Source: Gammaproteobacteria bacterium
GTDB lineage: Bacteria; Pseudomonadota; Gammaproteobacteria; Competibacterales; Competibacteraceae
Direction: 5' to 3'
Assembly: GCA_020047885.1 (NCBI GenBank)
Contig: JAIFNF010000156.1
Span: 1 to 26,231 of the forward strand
DNA length: 26,231 bases
Positions 15,226 through 22,688 of the stretch are shown piece after piece (within the stretch, counting starts at the first letter, position 1; each line of letters opens with the position of its first letter). The notes beneath the pieces are model-generated. The model searched no databases. It saw only the letters and a program-made list of their open reading frames with translations, and had not been told where the DNA came from. The translations under genes and the position numbers were made by a program.

Positions 15226-16290
15226 GTTTGTACCTTGCCCTGATGAAGAAGGGATTAAGACTGTCCCATGCCCTGGAGGATCCAAAGAAACGTTTGTACC
15301 TTGCCCTGATGAAGAAGGGATTAAGACATCCCGACGATGTCCATTACTAATTTCATTTTCATGTTGAACACCTTGCCCTGATGAAGAAGGGATTAAGACC
15401 GAGCAATCTCCTCGACAAACACGAAAGAGGTGGTGTTGAACACCTTGCCCTGATGAAGAAGGGATTAAGACCGAGGCTCCCATTCCAATTACCATCCATG
15501 TTTGTACCTTGCCCTGATGAAGAAGGGATTAAGACCGCAATCCGCTTCACAAACTCGGGGGTGAACGTTTGTACCTTGCCCTGATGAAGAAGGGATTAAG
15601 ACCTGACAACACCCTGTATAATCCACCAGAAACGTTTGTACCTTGCCCTGATGAAGAAGGGATTAAGACCACAACATGCTCCTCGAATCTTACGGCGAAG
15701 CGTTTGTACCTTGCCCTGATGAAGAAGGGATTAAGACGCCTTGTACGCAGCAAAGAGGCCTACGTCCTCCGTTTGTACCTTGCCCTGATGAAGAAGGGAT
15801 TAAGACTGTCCCATGCCCTGGAGGATCCACCAAAACGTTTGTACCTTGCCCTGATGAAGAAGGGATTAAGACCCATCGGGACACGCCGTAATCACATATG
15901 GACTTTGGTTGAACACCTTGCCCTGATGAAGAAGGGATTAAGACACTATCGGAATCCGTTTCTCAACGGTTTCTATCAAGTTGAACACCTTGCCCTGATG
16001 AAGAAGGGATTAAGACAAGATTCCACGTAAAGTGGAAAAGTGTTGCCGTTGAACACCTTGCCCTGATGAAGAAGGGATTAAGACGGAACTTTCTCTCTCG
16101 GCTAATTTGCCGGAGAAGTTGAACACCTTGCCCTGATGAAGAAGGGATTAAGACGCAAATGCAGTGAAACTTCCAACTATTGTCGCCACAGTTGAACACC
16201 TTGCCCTGATGAAGAAGGGATTAAGACTGTCCCATGCCCTGCAAGATCCATGCAAACGTTGAACACCTTGCCCTGATGAAGAAGGGATTA
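15226..16290 (+). CRISPR. CRISPR array 2: 16 repeats, 15 spacers
   Basis: Repeats begin at 15226, 15291, 15363, 15435, 15500, 15567, 15634, 15702, 15771, 15837, 15908, 15980, 16048, 16118, 16191 and 16258; spacers are about 28-36 nt. Reading on the + strand gives the same 29-nt core as array 1, ending in ATTAAGAC. The 5' end of the repeat is GTTTGTA in repeats 1-2 and 5-10, and GTTGAACA in repeats 3-4 and 11-16. The last repeat loses its final bases and runs into a terminator, which marks the leader-distal end and confirms the direction. Spacers 1, 9 and 15 (starting 15262, 15807, 16228) are near-duplicates. Confidence 0.97.
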
Positions 16291-16317
16291 AAAAAACCCG
16301 CACTTGGCGGGTTTTTT
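16291..16317 (+). terminator. Intrinsic terminator fused to the last CRISPR repeat
   Basis: AAAAAACCCGC (16291-16301) pairs with GCGGGTTTTTT (16307-16317), an 11-bp stem with a 5-nt loop. Because the stem is A-rich on one side and T-rich on the other, it could work in both directions. Confidence 0.88.
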
Positions 16318-16343
16318 GATGGGTAGTAGTTGTTAGGTAAGCG

Positions 16344-16377
16344 TTCACCTCCCCCTTTGCTAAAATGGGAAGGTGAA
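16344..16377. promoter_or_regulatory. Putative promoter and operator of the AbrB-type antitoxin
   Basis: An inverted repeat TTCACCT (16344-16350) and AGGTGAA (16371-16377) flanks TAAAAT (16361-16366), a plausible -10 box. This layout fits autoregulation by the antitoxin encoded 32 bp downstream. No clear -35 hexamer. Confidence 0.45.
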
Positions 16378-16408
16378 TACCTACACTTTTATTGGATAGG
16401 AGACTGAT

Positions 16409-16687
16409 ATGCCAACGGCAACACTCACCAAAAAAGGGCAAATTACCATTCCTGCCATCGTGCGGACGGCTTTGGGCGTGGATACCGGCGATCAGGTGGA
16501 ATTTGTCCAGATTAAGCCTGGCCGCTTCGAGATTATTCGTGCTACCCAGTCCGTTACGGCATTGAAGGGCCTCATCCACAAGCCAGACACACCGGTATCT
16601 ATTGAAGACATGAATCAGGCTATCGCTGCACATGGAGCTATGCCTTGGTCAAGCCATCATGCAGCACTCAATCCGTATTGGAAATAG
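16409..16687 (+). CDS. AbrB/MazE-fold antitoxin (orphaned)
   Basis: A 92-aa protein with GGAG before the ATG. Residues 1-45 (ATLTKKGQITIPAIVRTALGVDTGDQVEFVQIKPGRFEI) are a classic SpoVT/AbrB DNA-binding swapped-hairpin domain. The C-terminal half (KGLIHKPDTPVSIEDMNQAIAAHGA) is the type that binds PIN-domain toxins in VapBC pairs. The gene has its own likely operator. Eight bases after its stop a PIN toxin starts but ends after 14 codons, so no local partner remains. It is 92 bp from the array 2 terminator. Confidence 0.82.
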   Translation: MPTATLTKKGQITIPAIVRTALGVDTGDQVEFVQIKPGRFEIIRATQSVTALKGLIHKPDTPVSIEDMNQAIAAHGAMPWSSHHAALNPYWK

Positions 16688-16695
16688 CGAACAGC

Positions 16696-16740
16696 ATGAC
16701 CAGAATCTTCGCTGATACCTGCGCATTCCAAAGCCGATGA
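16696..16740 (+). pseudogene. PIN-domain (VapC-like) toxin, truncated to 14 codons
   Basis: The ATG at 16696 gives MTRIFADTCAFQSR and then TGA. The beginning RIFADT is the usual N-terminus of PIN toxins paired with AbrB-type antitoxins, with D as the first metal ligand. The rest of the toxin (about 120 residues) is absent and the following bases do not resume it in any frame I can read. Non-coding sequence and palindrome copy 4 follow. Confidence 0.6.
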
Positions 16741-16951
16741 TCGTTAGTTTATTTACTGAAAGAATGACGGTTCTGCGCAGACCTTCATAGCCTGACGCCA
16801 TTCCCTCGCCTTAGCCCTCCCCGTTCAGCGGAGATGTCCACAGGCGACAAGCTTGTCGCCCCACCCTTTTTGACAGAATCATCGTATCGTTGTCGTAGCC
16901 ACAAGCGGCGAACCCCCTGACAACCCGCATCAACCCGGAGGAATCCAGGCG
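16741..16951. other. Intergenic stretch with dispersed palindrome copy 4
   Basis: Holds an 18-bp perfect palindrome at 16843-16860 around GACAAGCTTGTC (16846-16857), followed within a few bases by a T-run, so it may work as a terminator like copy 3. The next 40 bases resemble those following copy 3. I see no gene here; - strand reading frames across it look non-coding. Confidence 0.55.
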
Positions 16952-17098
16952 ATGATCAAGCATAACTTTGTCGCTAAGCACCTGCGCTTTTTCAATAAGG
17001 CGAAAATCGAAGCGAACAAGAAAAAAGACCGCAAATTGAACCGACAAAAAAACAATGTCGCCTTGAGATGCAGTCTGAAAACCCTCCATTCCCAATGA
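16952..17098 (+). CDS. Small, very basic protein (48 aa), possibly degenerate
   Basis: GGAGG at 16937-16941 is well placed before the ATG at 16952. The product, beginning MIKHNFVAKHLRFFNKAKIE and rich in lysine (EANKKKDRKLNRQKNN), resembles small basic proteobacterial proteins of the form NPVAK...FNKA...DRKKAxKRG. The last 12 residues depart from that pattern, so the end may be frameshifted or replaced. Function is unknown for such proteins. Support is the ribosome binding site and composition only. Confidence 0.45.
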   Translation: MIKHNFVAKHLRFFNKAKIEANKKKDRKLNRQKNNVALRCSLKTLHSQ

Positions 17099-17154
17099 CA
17101 GCAGGGTTCCTGTACCGATTCCCGCAAATGTTCAGCGCCGCAAAAATGTCGCTT

Positions 17155-17166
17155 GACAAGCTTGTC
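17155..17166. repeat. Dispersed palindrome, copy 5 (GACAAGCTTGTC)
   Basis: Lies 79 bp before the start of the seven-gene operon and overlaps a TTGACA hexamer (17154-17159) that could serve as a -35 box. Confidence 0.65.
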
Positions 17167-17170
17167 GGTA

Positions 17171-17199
17171 CGGACACACCCTCGACATCGGGCTATGAT
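17171..17199 (+). promoter_or_regulatory. Weak candidate promoter of the seven-gene operon
   Basis: TATGAT at 17194-17199 is a good -10 box; CGGACA at 17171-17176 is a poor -35 at 17-bp spacing. It lies 45 bp upstream of the first start codon. Confidence 0.3.
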
Positions 17200-17244
17200 G
17201 CGTCAATGTAGAAAACTTACCATCGACAATCTGTGGAGAACCTG

Positions 17245-18747
17245 ATGAGCGGTGAAACCTATACCTACGTCAACATGCGGCAGGATCGAGTGAATGAACT
17301 GACACGCCAGGCCCGGCGCACCGACGCACTGGAAGCGCAAAAGCGGTTGCTGGAGCAACAACAACAAGCCCGCGAAGCCCAGACACGCCAGCTCCGGCAA
17401 CGCCTCACCGACAATGAAGCCCGATACGAGCGACACGTTCGAAGTTTGGGGCAAGATATACAGGCTCTGGAAAAGCAAACTCGCGCTCGTTTCGAGCAAC
17501 AGCGCAAGGCTTACCAACAAGGTCTGGAGGAAACCGCCCGCCGCCAGCGTCAATACACTGATCAGCAGGTCAAGGGACTGAATGACCAGATGCAACACCT
17601 GGATGCAAGGCTATCCGGTGATATCCGCAAAGTCGATGACCGGGTGACCGCCCTGGCGGAGTCTGTCCGGCATGACTTGGGCGCTCAACGTCAGGAATAC
17701 CTTCACCTGTTCCAGGAACAGGATCGCCACTTTCAGGACGCCCTACAGCAACAGGGCGCTATCCTGCAGGCCAATATCGACACCCTTGCTGATCAGATTA
17801 GCCAGCGCCTGCATAATGAGCGTGAAATAGCCGAAGCCTGGATCGGTCATCTGCGCCAGGAGATCGAATTCATTCGGGATCGCTACCGTCATGAACAATT
17901 TGCGCCGGGAGAATTGGCGCAACTGGACAATCGTCTGCAACTGGCTGCTAACAACCTGGCGCAAGGGATCTATCAGACCGCCATCGGCACTGGACAGGAA
18001 GGATTCCTGCAGGCCCGGCAATTGCGGGAACGTCTCGAACTGCTGGAAATGCACTGGGAACACTATCGGCAACTGGCCTACGAAAGCGCCACTGCCGCCC
18101 TGTTGCTAATCGACGAACACACGCTGATCGATTACCGCCTGGAAGGCGACCAGGCCCTGCAAGTCCAAGTGGATTACTGGACTGAAGGCCGCTGGCAGGC
18201 GTTACGCGACCAGGTCAATGCGCTGCGTCAGCAGACGGAAAATGCACAATCCTCCGTGACCACGGACGAACTGAAAGCTTTGCAGCAAGCGGCTGAACAC
18301 GCGCATGACCAAGCCTTGGCGCTGGTCGTGACCGCCAAGACCGCCGCTCTCTCCTCGATCAAGCGCCGGGATGTTCAAGACATCATCCTGGAGCGGTTGA
18401 CGGAACTGGGCTTTCAGTACCAGGACAGCAGCTATGAAGGTGAAGACTTCCGACGCGCTTACCATTTGAAGCTGCGCAATGGCAGTGGCGACGAACTGGT
18501 CACTATCGTGGCCCCCGAAGGCGAGTCTTTCAATAACCGCCTGACCTTCAGCTTCTTCGACCAAAGTCCCAATGAACAGGTCCGTGAAGAACGTCTCTGC
18601 TTGATTCGCGAGCAGATTGAGAACGAAGGGGAAATGAAGGTTGGCCCGATGCAATGCGAGCAGGCTTATGCGGGAGACAATGCGCCGGAAGCGCGGCGCG
18701 ACTTTACCCAAGTGCGCACGGCCCGGAAACCGCAGCCGACCCATTAA
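17245..18747 (+). CDS. Long coiled-coil protein, first gene of the seven-gene operon
   Basis: A 500-aa protein; the ATG at 17245 is chosen over a GTG four codons earlier because GGAG at 17235-17238 fits it. Residues about 10-210 are rich in Q, E, R and A with heptad-like spacing (RRTDALEAQKRLLEQQQQAR, RARFEQQRKAYQQGLEETAR), indicating a long coiled coil. The middle (about 210-350) is also helical. The C-terminal 130 residues (LERLTELGFQYQDSSYEGED onward) look globular, alternating strands and helices, with LRNGSGDELVTIVAPEGESF. There is no signal peptide or membrane segment. I recognise no family. It ends 1 nt before the radical SAM gene, so the two are probably translationally coupled. A scaffold or adaptor role is a guess. 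Confidence 0.75.
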   Translation: MSGETYTYVNMRQDRVNELTRQARRTDALEAQKRLLEQQQQAREAQTRQLRQRLTDNEARYERHVRSLGQDIQALEKQTRARFEQQRKAYQQGLEETARRQRQYTDQQVKGLNDQMQHLDARLSGDIRKVDDRVTALAESVRHDLGAQRQEYLHLFQEQDRHFQDALQQQGAILQANIDTLADQISQRLHNEREIAEAWIGHLRQEIEFIRDRYRHEQFAPGELAQLDNRLQLAANNLAQGIYQTAIGTGQEGFLQARQLRERLELLEMHWEHYRQLAYESATAALLLIDEHTLIDYRLEGDQALQVQVDYWTEGRWQALRDQVNALRQQTENAQSSVTTDELKALQQAAEHAHDQALALVVTAKTAALSSIKRRDVQDIILERLTELGFQYQDSSYEGEDFRRAYHLKLRNGSGDELVTIVAPEGESFNNRLTFSFFDQSPNEQVREERLCLIREQIENEGEMKVGPMQCEQAYAGDNAPEARRDFTQVRTARKPQPTH

Positions 18748-18748
18748 A

Positions 18749-19369
18749 ATGTTGGATCAAGACGTTTACTTGAATCTGGCCGAGGTCTGCCCCGATACCC
18801 AAGTCCTCGGGCCAGGTCGGCGCTACGCTCTCTGGGTGCAGGGGTGTCCGTTTCAATGTCCGGGATGTCTGGCGCTCAAATGGCGTCCACAGCGGATCAA
18901 ACACCTGGCGGCAGTGACCGCTTTGGCCAATGATTTTCTCGCCGTTGACGGGCTGGAAGGGCTGACCGTCTCCGGCGGTGAACCCATGCTCCAAGCGGCG
19001 GCGATTCGGCAATTGATTCACCAGGTCAGACAACACCGTCCAGACGCTACCCTGATCGTTTATACCGGTTATACCCTGGAGGAATTACGAACCCAGGGCG
19101 ACGACGCCCAGCGTGCGCTGCTCAACCACGTCGATATTCTGATCGACGGCCGTTATGAAGAGGCGCTTAACGATAACCGGGGCTTGCGCGGTTCCACCAA
19201 CCAGCGCATCCATTTTCTGACCCGTGCCTACCGGGATCTGAGTGAAGACTGGTTTATCCAGCGACCCCGCCAAGTCGAATTACGTTTTCGCGAAGATGCG
19301 CTGTTTATGGTGGGCGTACCGCCCGACGGTCTGGATAGCGCCATCAAAGAGGGAGTCACTACGCGATGA
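18749..19369 (+). CDS. NrdG-like radical SAM protein (4Fe-4S single-cluster domain)
   Basis: A 206-aa protein starting at the ATG 1 nt after the previous stop; the frame is open further upstream but overlaps the previous gene. WVQGCPFQCPGC holds the radical SAM CX3CX2C motif (C33, C37, C40) that binds a 4Fe-4S cluster and S-adenosylmethionine. The later SGGEPMLQ and VDILIDGRYEEALNDNRGLRGSTNQR segments are typical of the NrdG family, which activates anaerobic ribonucleotide reductase by making a glycyl radical. No NrdD or other glycyl radical enzyme is in the window. Embedded among AAA+, PP2C and VWA genes and overlapping the next gene by ATGA, it probably serves a different reaction in this system. 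Confidence 0.85.
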   Translation: MLDQDVYLNLAEVCPDTQVLGPGRRYALWVQGCPFQCPGCLALKWRPQRIKHLAAVTALANDFLAVDGLEGLTVSGGEPMLQAAAIRQLIHQVRQHRPDATLIVYTGYTLEELRTQGDDAQRALLNHVDILIDGRYEEALNDNRGLRGSTNQRIHFLTRAYRDLSEDWFIQRPRQVELRFREDALFMVGVPPDGLDSAIKEGVTTR

Positions 19370-22020
19370 GTTCTCCGTTCAGTCAGTTTCAGAAACGGAT
19401 CTTTCTTTGCCACGGCCAAGTGCGAGATCGATTTGCCCCGCCCCACGGCGTTCCACTCGAATTTGACCAGTTTTTGCACCAGCACCTGCGGTCGCTGGGT
19501 TACGAGATCATGGTCTACTACAACCATACTGGGCTGTATTTCTACGACCCCATCTCGCGTGACTGGATCATCGAAGGAAAATCCACCGCCAGTCCGCCAA
19601 CGGTGCCAACCGGGCAACCCACCCGGCCTTCGCTGCTGGCTCCAGCACCCGGCGGGTTGTCATTGCGGCAACGAGCCAATCGTCCAGTCGCCCAAGGAAC
19701 GCCAGCGCCGTCTGGTCAACCTGCCCGTATGTGTTATCCGAATCTCAACCGGCTGACCGAAATTTTGCCGCATCTACGCCGGTTGACTGCGCCTGGTAGC
19801 CCCCACGCTGCCATTATCTTCGATTCGGACCACCTCGGCGATTTCAGTGCTCACGGATCGACCGTTGAGCAGTTTCGTGGATTTCTGGACAAGGATATCC
19901 ACCGGTTACCGGCCACATCTAAAACAATCCTGGTGTTTCTATTCGGTATGCCGCTTTCCCCGCTGCTCGATCATCTACGGGACAAGCCGGCGCTGAAGCT
20001 ACTGTTGAGTCAGAATCAGAATCACGATCTCCAAGGGATGGCTCAACGGATTCAGGTGGGATCGCCCGATCGTGATGAAGTGGCGCGGCTGATTCACTAC
20101 TACCGTTTAATGCGCGGCTTGCCGGTGGACTGGCGCACGCTGGAGAAAAACGTGTTGCGGTTGACCGCCATGCTCAAGGGTGAAGACGCCAGCGATCGCA
20201 GCGTCTCCGCAGCAATACCGAGTGGGCGCACCCTTAAAGACCTTGAACACCACCTCAACCCACTGGCCGAAGCGGGGCGCACTTTGGACGCCGCCGCCGT
20301 GCGCACCATGACCGGCCAGCAGGTCTCCGAGCGCAGTGCGCTGGAACGGCTGGACGCCATGATCGGTCTGGATCATTTTAAGGACTTTATCCGCAAAACT
20401 CGCAAAAGCTGGCAGTTCCAACAAGCACAATCCAAACCACCCATCGCCCCGATTGACGACGTGCTGCGTTTCGCTGCAAGCATATCCCGCCAAGGCGCTG
20501 GGCACTTCCTGCATCTGGTCCTGAAAGGCAATCCGGGCACCGGCAAAACCACGGTTGCCCAGTTAATCGGCGAGATTTACCAAGAGGCGGGGCTGCTGGA
20601 AATCGGCCACACCATCAAGACGGGACGTCACGATCTGGTAGCCGGCTATGTGGGTCAAACCGCCATCAAAACCCAGGAACGGATCGAACAGGCTCGGGGC
20701 GGCGTCTTGTTCATCGACGAAGCCTATAGCCTGGTTGAAGGCGGCGATAACGATTTTGGCCGTGAAGCCATCACAACCCTGATTAAGGCCATGGACGATG
20801 ACAAGGACAACCTGTGCGTGATCTTTGCCGGCTATCCCGACGACATGGATCGCCTGATGGCCGCCAATGCCGGCTTTGAGCGCCGGGTCAAAACGATCGT
20901 GCTGGACGATTATCACCCGGAACAATTGGCGGCAATCTTTGCCGATTGCTGTCGCCGCGCGCACCCGCCTGTGGTCTGCGATGCTGAACTAACCGCGCTA
21001 TTACCCCGCTTCTTTCAGGAAATGTATGACCAGCGTGGAAAGGATTTTGGGAATGCCGGCACCATCAACACTCTGTTTGATGACATGCGCAAGGCGCTGC
21101 ACGATGAACTGGACACACCTGCCGACAGCTACACCCTCAGCCAGCGCCATCTGCCCGCACGTTATCAACACTATCTGACGCAAATCGAAGCGGCAGACCG
21201 TGGCGGCCCCCTTGAAGAGCTGGAGGCGCTGGCCGGCTTGGCGGGGGTGAAAACCCGCATCCGCGACCTGATCGACGATAAGGCGCTGAACCAGGCGCGG
21301 CAGGCACAGGGACTTGCTCAGGAACCCGTGCGCCCCGGTCATTACCTGTTCCTTGGCAACCCCGGCACCGGCAAGACCACCGTCGCCCGGCTGATGGGCG
21401 CACAGTTCAAACGCATGGGATTGTTGAAAACCGCACGACTGGTGGAGATGACCGCCAGCCAGTTATCCGGTCAACAATATCTGGGTCACGCTGAAAAAGC
21501 CGTGCACGATCAGGTCAAGGAGGCACTGGGTGGCATTTTGTTCATCGATGAAGCGCATCAATTGGCCCAGGATCGCGGCTTTGGCCACAATGCCCTCACG
21601 GCGCTGACCCCATTGCTGACCAACCATGCGCATGAGTTGACGGTCATTTGCGCGGGCTATACCGATCAGATGCAGGCTCTGTTCAATATTGACCCCGGAC
21701 TCAAGCGTCGTTTCGAGATCATTGAATTTGCCGACTTCACCGCCGACGAACTGACCGCCGCTTTCAACCGCTTCGTGCGGCAGGCCGGCTTTACCTGTTC
21801 GCCGGATGCCCAGCCCGCTTTGCAACGTCTGTTTACCTGGATGGTGGAAAACAAGACGCTGGCTTTTGGCAATGCAGGTGCTGCGGAAAAGGTCTTTGAA
21901 CGCGCCCGACGCCATCTGGCGCAACGGGTCAAACCGAACGCCGCTACTGAGGTGGAAGCTATTAATACGATTCTCGCCAAGGACATTCCCCAAACTGCCG
22001 ACTGTGGTGACCTGCTGTGA
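19366..22020 (+). CDS. Double AAA+ ATPase of the CbbX/SpoVK (CfxQ) type with extra N-terminal domain
   Basis: An 884-aa protein with two AAA+ modules of the CbbX/SpoVK family, which remodel or unfold partner proteins. Module 1: Walker A GNPGTGKT (residues 388-395), Walker B LFIDEA (448-453), and sensor-type FAGYPDDMDRLM. Module 2: Walker A GNPGTGKT (664-671), Walker B LFIDEA (725-730), and CAGYTDQMQALF, with a KRRFE arginine finger. Both look active. The first 330 residues (KRIFLCHGQVRDRFAPPHGV onward) lack a Walker A, include a Pro-rich linker (about 75-125) and IIFDSDHLGDF, and may be a degenerate third AAA-like domain. The gene overlaps both neighbours by ATGA/GTGA, so it is part of one complex or pathway with them. 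Confidence 0.9.
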   Translation: MSSPFSQFQKRIFLCHGQVRDRFAPPHGVPLEFDQFLHQHLRSLGYEIMVYYNHTGLYFYDPISRDWIIEGKSTASPPTVPTGQPTRPSLLAPAPGGLSLRQRANRPVAQGTPAPSGQPARMCYPNLNRLTEILPHLRRLTAPGSPHAAIIFDSDHLGDFSAHGSTVEQFRGFLDKDIHRLPATSKTILVFLFGMPLSPLLDHLRDKPALKLLLSQNQNHDLQGMAQRIQVGSPDRDEVARLIHYYRLMRGLPVDWRTLEKNVLRLTAMLKGEDASDRSVSAAIPSGRTLKDLEHHLNPLAEAGRTLDAAAVRTMTGQQVSERSALERLDAMIGLDHFKDFIRKTRKSWQFQQAQSKPPIAPIDDVLRFAASISRQGAGHFLHLVLKGNPGTGKTTVAQLIGEIYQEAGLLEIGHTIKTGRHDLVAGYVGQTAIKTQERIEQARGGVLFIDEAYSLVEGGDNDFGREAITTLIKAMDDDKDNLCVIFAGYPDDMDRLMAANAGFERRVKTIVLDDYHPEQLAAIFADCCRRAHPPVVCDAELTALLPRFFQEMYDQRGKDFGNAGTINTLFDDMRKALHDELDTPADSYTLSQRHLPARYQHYLTQIEAADRGGPLEELEALAGLAGVKTRIRDLIDDKALNQARQAQGLAQEPVRPGHYLFLGNPGTGKTTVARLMGAQFKRMGLLKTARLVEMTASQLSGQQYLGHAEKAVHDQVKEALGGILFIDEAHQLAQDRGFGHNALTALTPLLTNHAHELTVICAGYTDQMQALFNIDPGLKRRFEIIEFADFTADELTAAFNRFVRQAGFTCSPDAQPALQRLFTWMVENKTLAFGNAGAAEKVFERARRHLAQRVKPNAATEVEAINTILAKDIPQTADCGDLL

Positions 22021-22688
22021 ACGCACAACAAGACGCATTACGCCAGAATTTACGTCAACACATTGACGAAGCTCTGAACCAGCGCGGCGTGGTTCAGGAG
22101 ATCATTCTCCTGCGGGCGCTGAATAAGGCCATCGACAGTTTTGCCACGACCGAGGCCGACTGGCGAGCCGCGTCGCCGCTGGAATATCGCCGTTGGCGCG
22201 AGCAGCTCAAGGAGACTCTGGACGCCTTGGCTTTCATGGTCGACAGCGCTGATCATTATGCTCAGGAACCCACGGAACTGGCGAGCGATGTCGCTCAGGC
22301 GACCCAGCAGTTACGTGCTGTTGAACTGCGCCTGCAAACGTTGCAGACCGAGAAAGCGGCGCTGCTGAGTGAGTTGAACCGGACTGAAGCTGAGGCCGCG
22401 ACCCTTCAACATGAAGTCGATCTGCTGGCCGCGCTAAAAGCGCTGGCGCCGTTTCGGGAAGCGATCAAAAACCGGATTGACGAGCAACGCCTGCAGGCGT
22501 TCGCCGACAGCGAGTTGTGCCGCCATCAGACTCACCATCGCCAACACCTCGAATCACTGACCCGTCAGGTCACCGAGCAAATCCATGAAATCGAAGCGTC
22601 GCTCAAGGACAGTATGACGCTGACCGAGCAAGAATGGGCCAGCCTGCACCAGGCGGCGACCCAGGTTAACGCGAGAACCAGTGCATGA
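22017..22688 (+). CDS. Coiled-coil protein, function unknown
   Basis: A 223-aa protein starting with GTG within the stop of the AAA+ gene. Residues about 90-150 (ASDVAQATQQLRAVELRLQT through EAATLQHEVDLLAAL) form a clear coiled coil, and residues 165-215 a second helical segment. There is no signal peptide or membrane segment and no recognisable domain. Tight coupling on both sides (GTGA and ATGA) suggests a subunit made in proportion to the ATPase and the phosphatase, perhaps an adaptor. I cannot assign a function. Confidence 0.75.
   Translation: MNAQQDALRQNLRQHIDEALNQRGVVQEIILLRALNKAIDSFATTEADWRAASPLEYRRWREQLKETLDALAFMVDSADHYAQEPTELASDVAQATQQLRAVELRLQTLQTEKAALLSELNRTEAEAATLQHEVDLLAALKALAPFREAIKNRIDEQRLQAFADSELCRHQTHHRQHLESLTRQVTEQIHEIEASLKDSMTLTEQEWASLHQAATQVNARTSA

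Noticed and set aside
16811..17095. 94-codon - strand frame
   Set aside because: Runs antisense to the small basic protein and through the dispersed palindrome; composition is not coding-like and it has no ribosome binding site.
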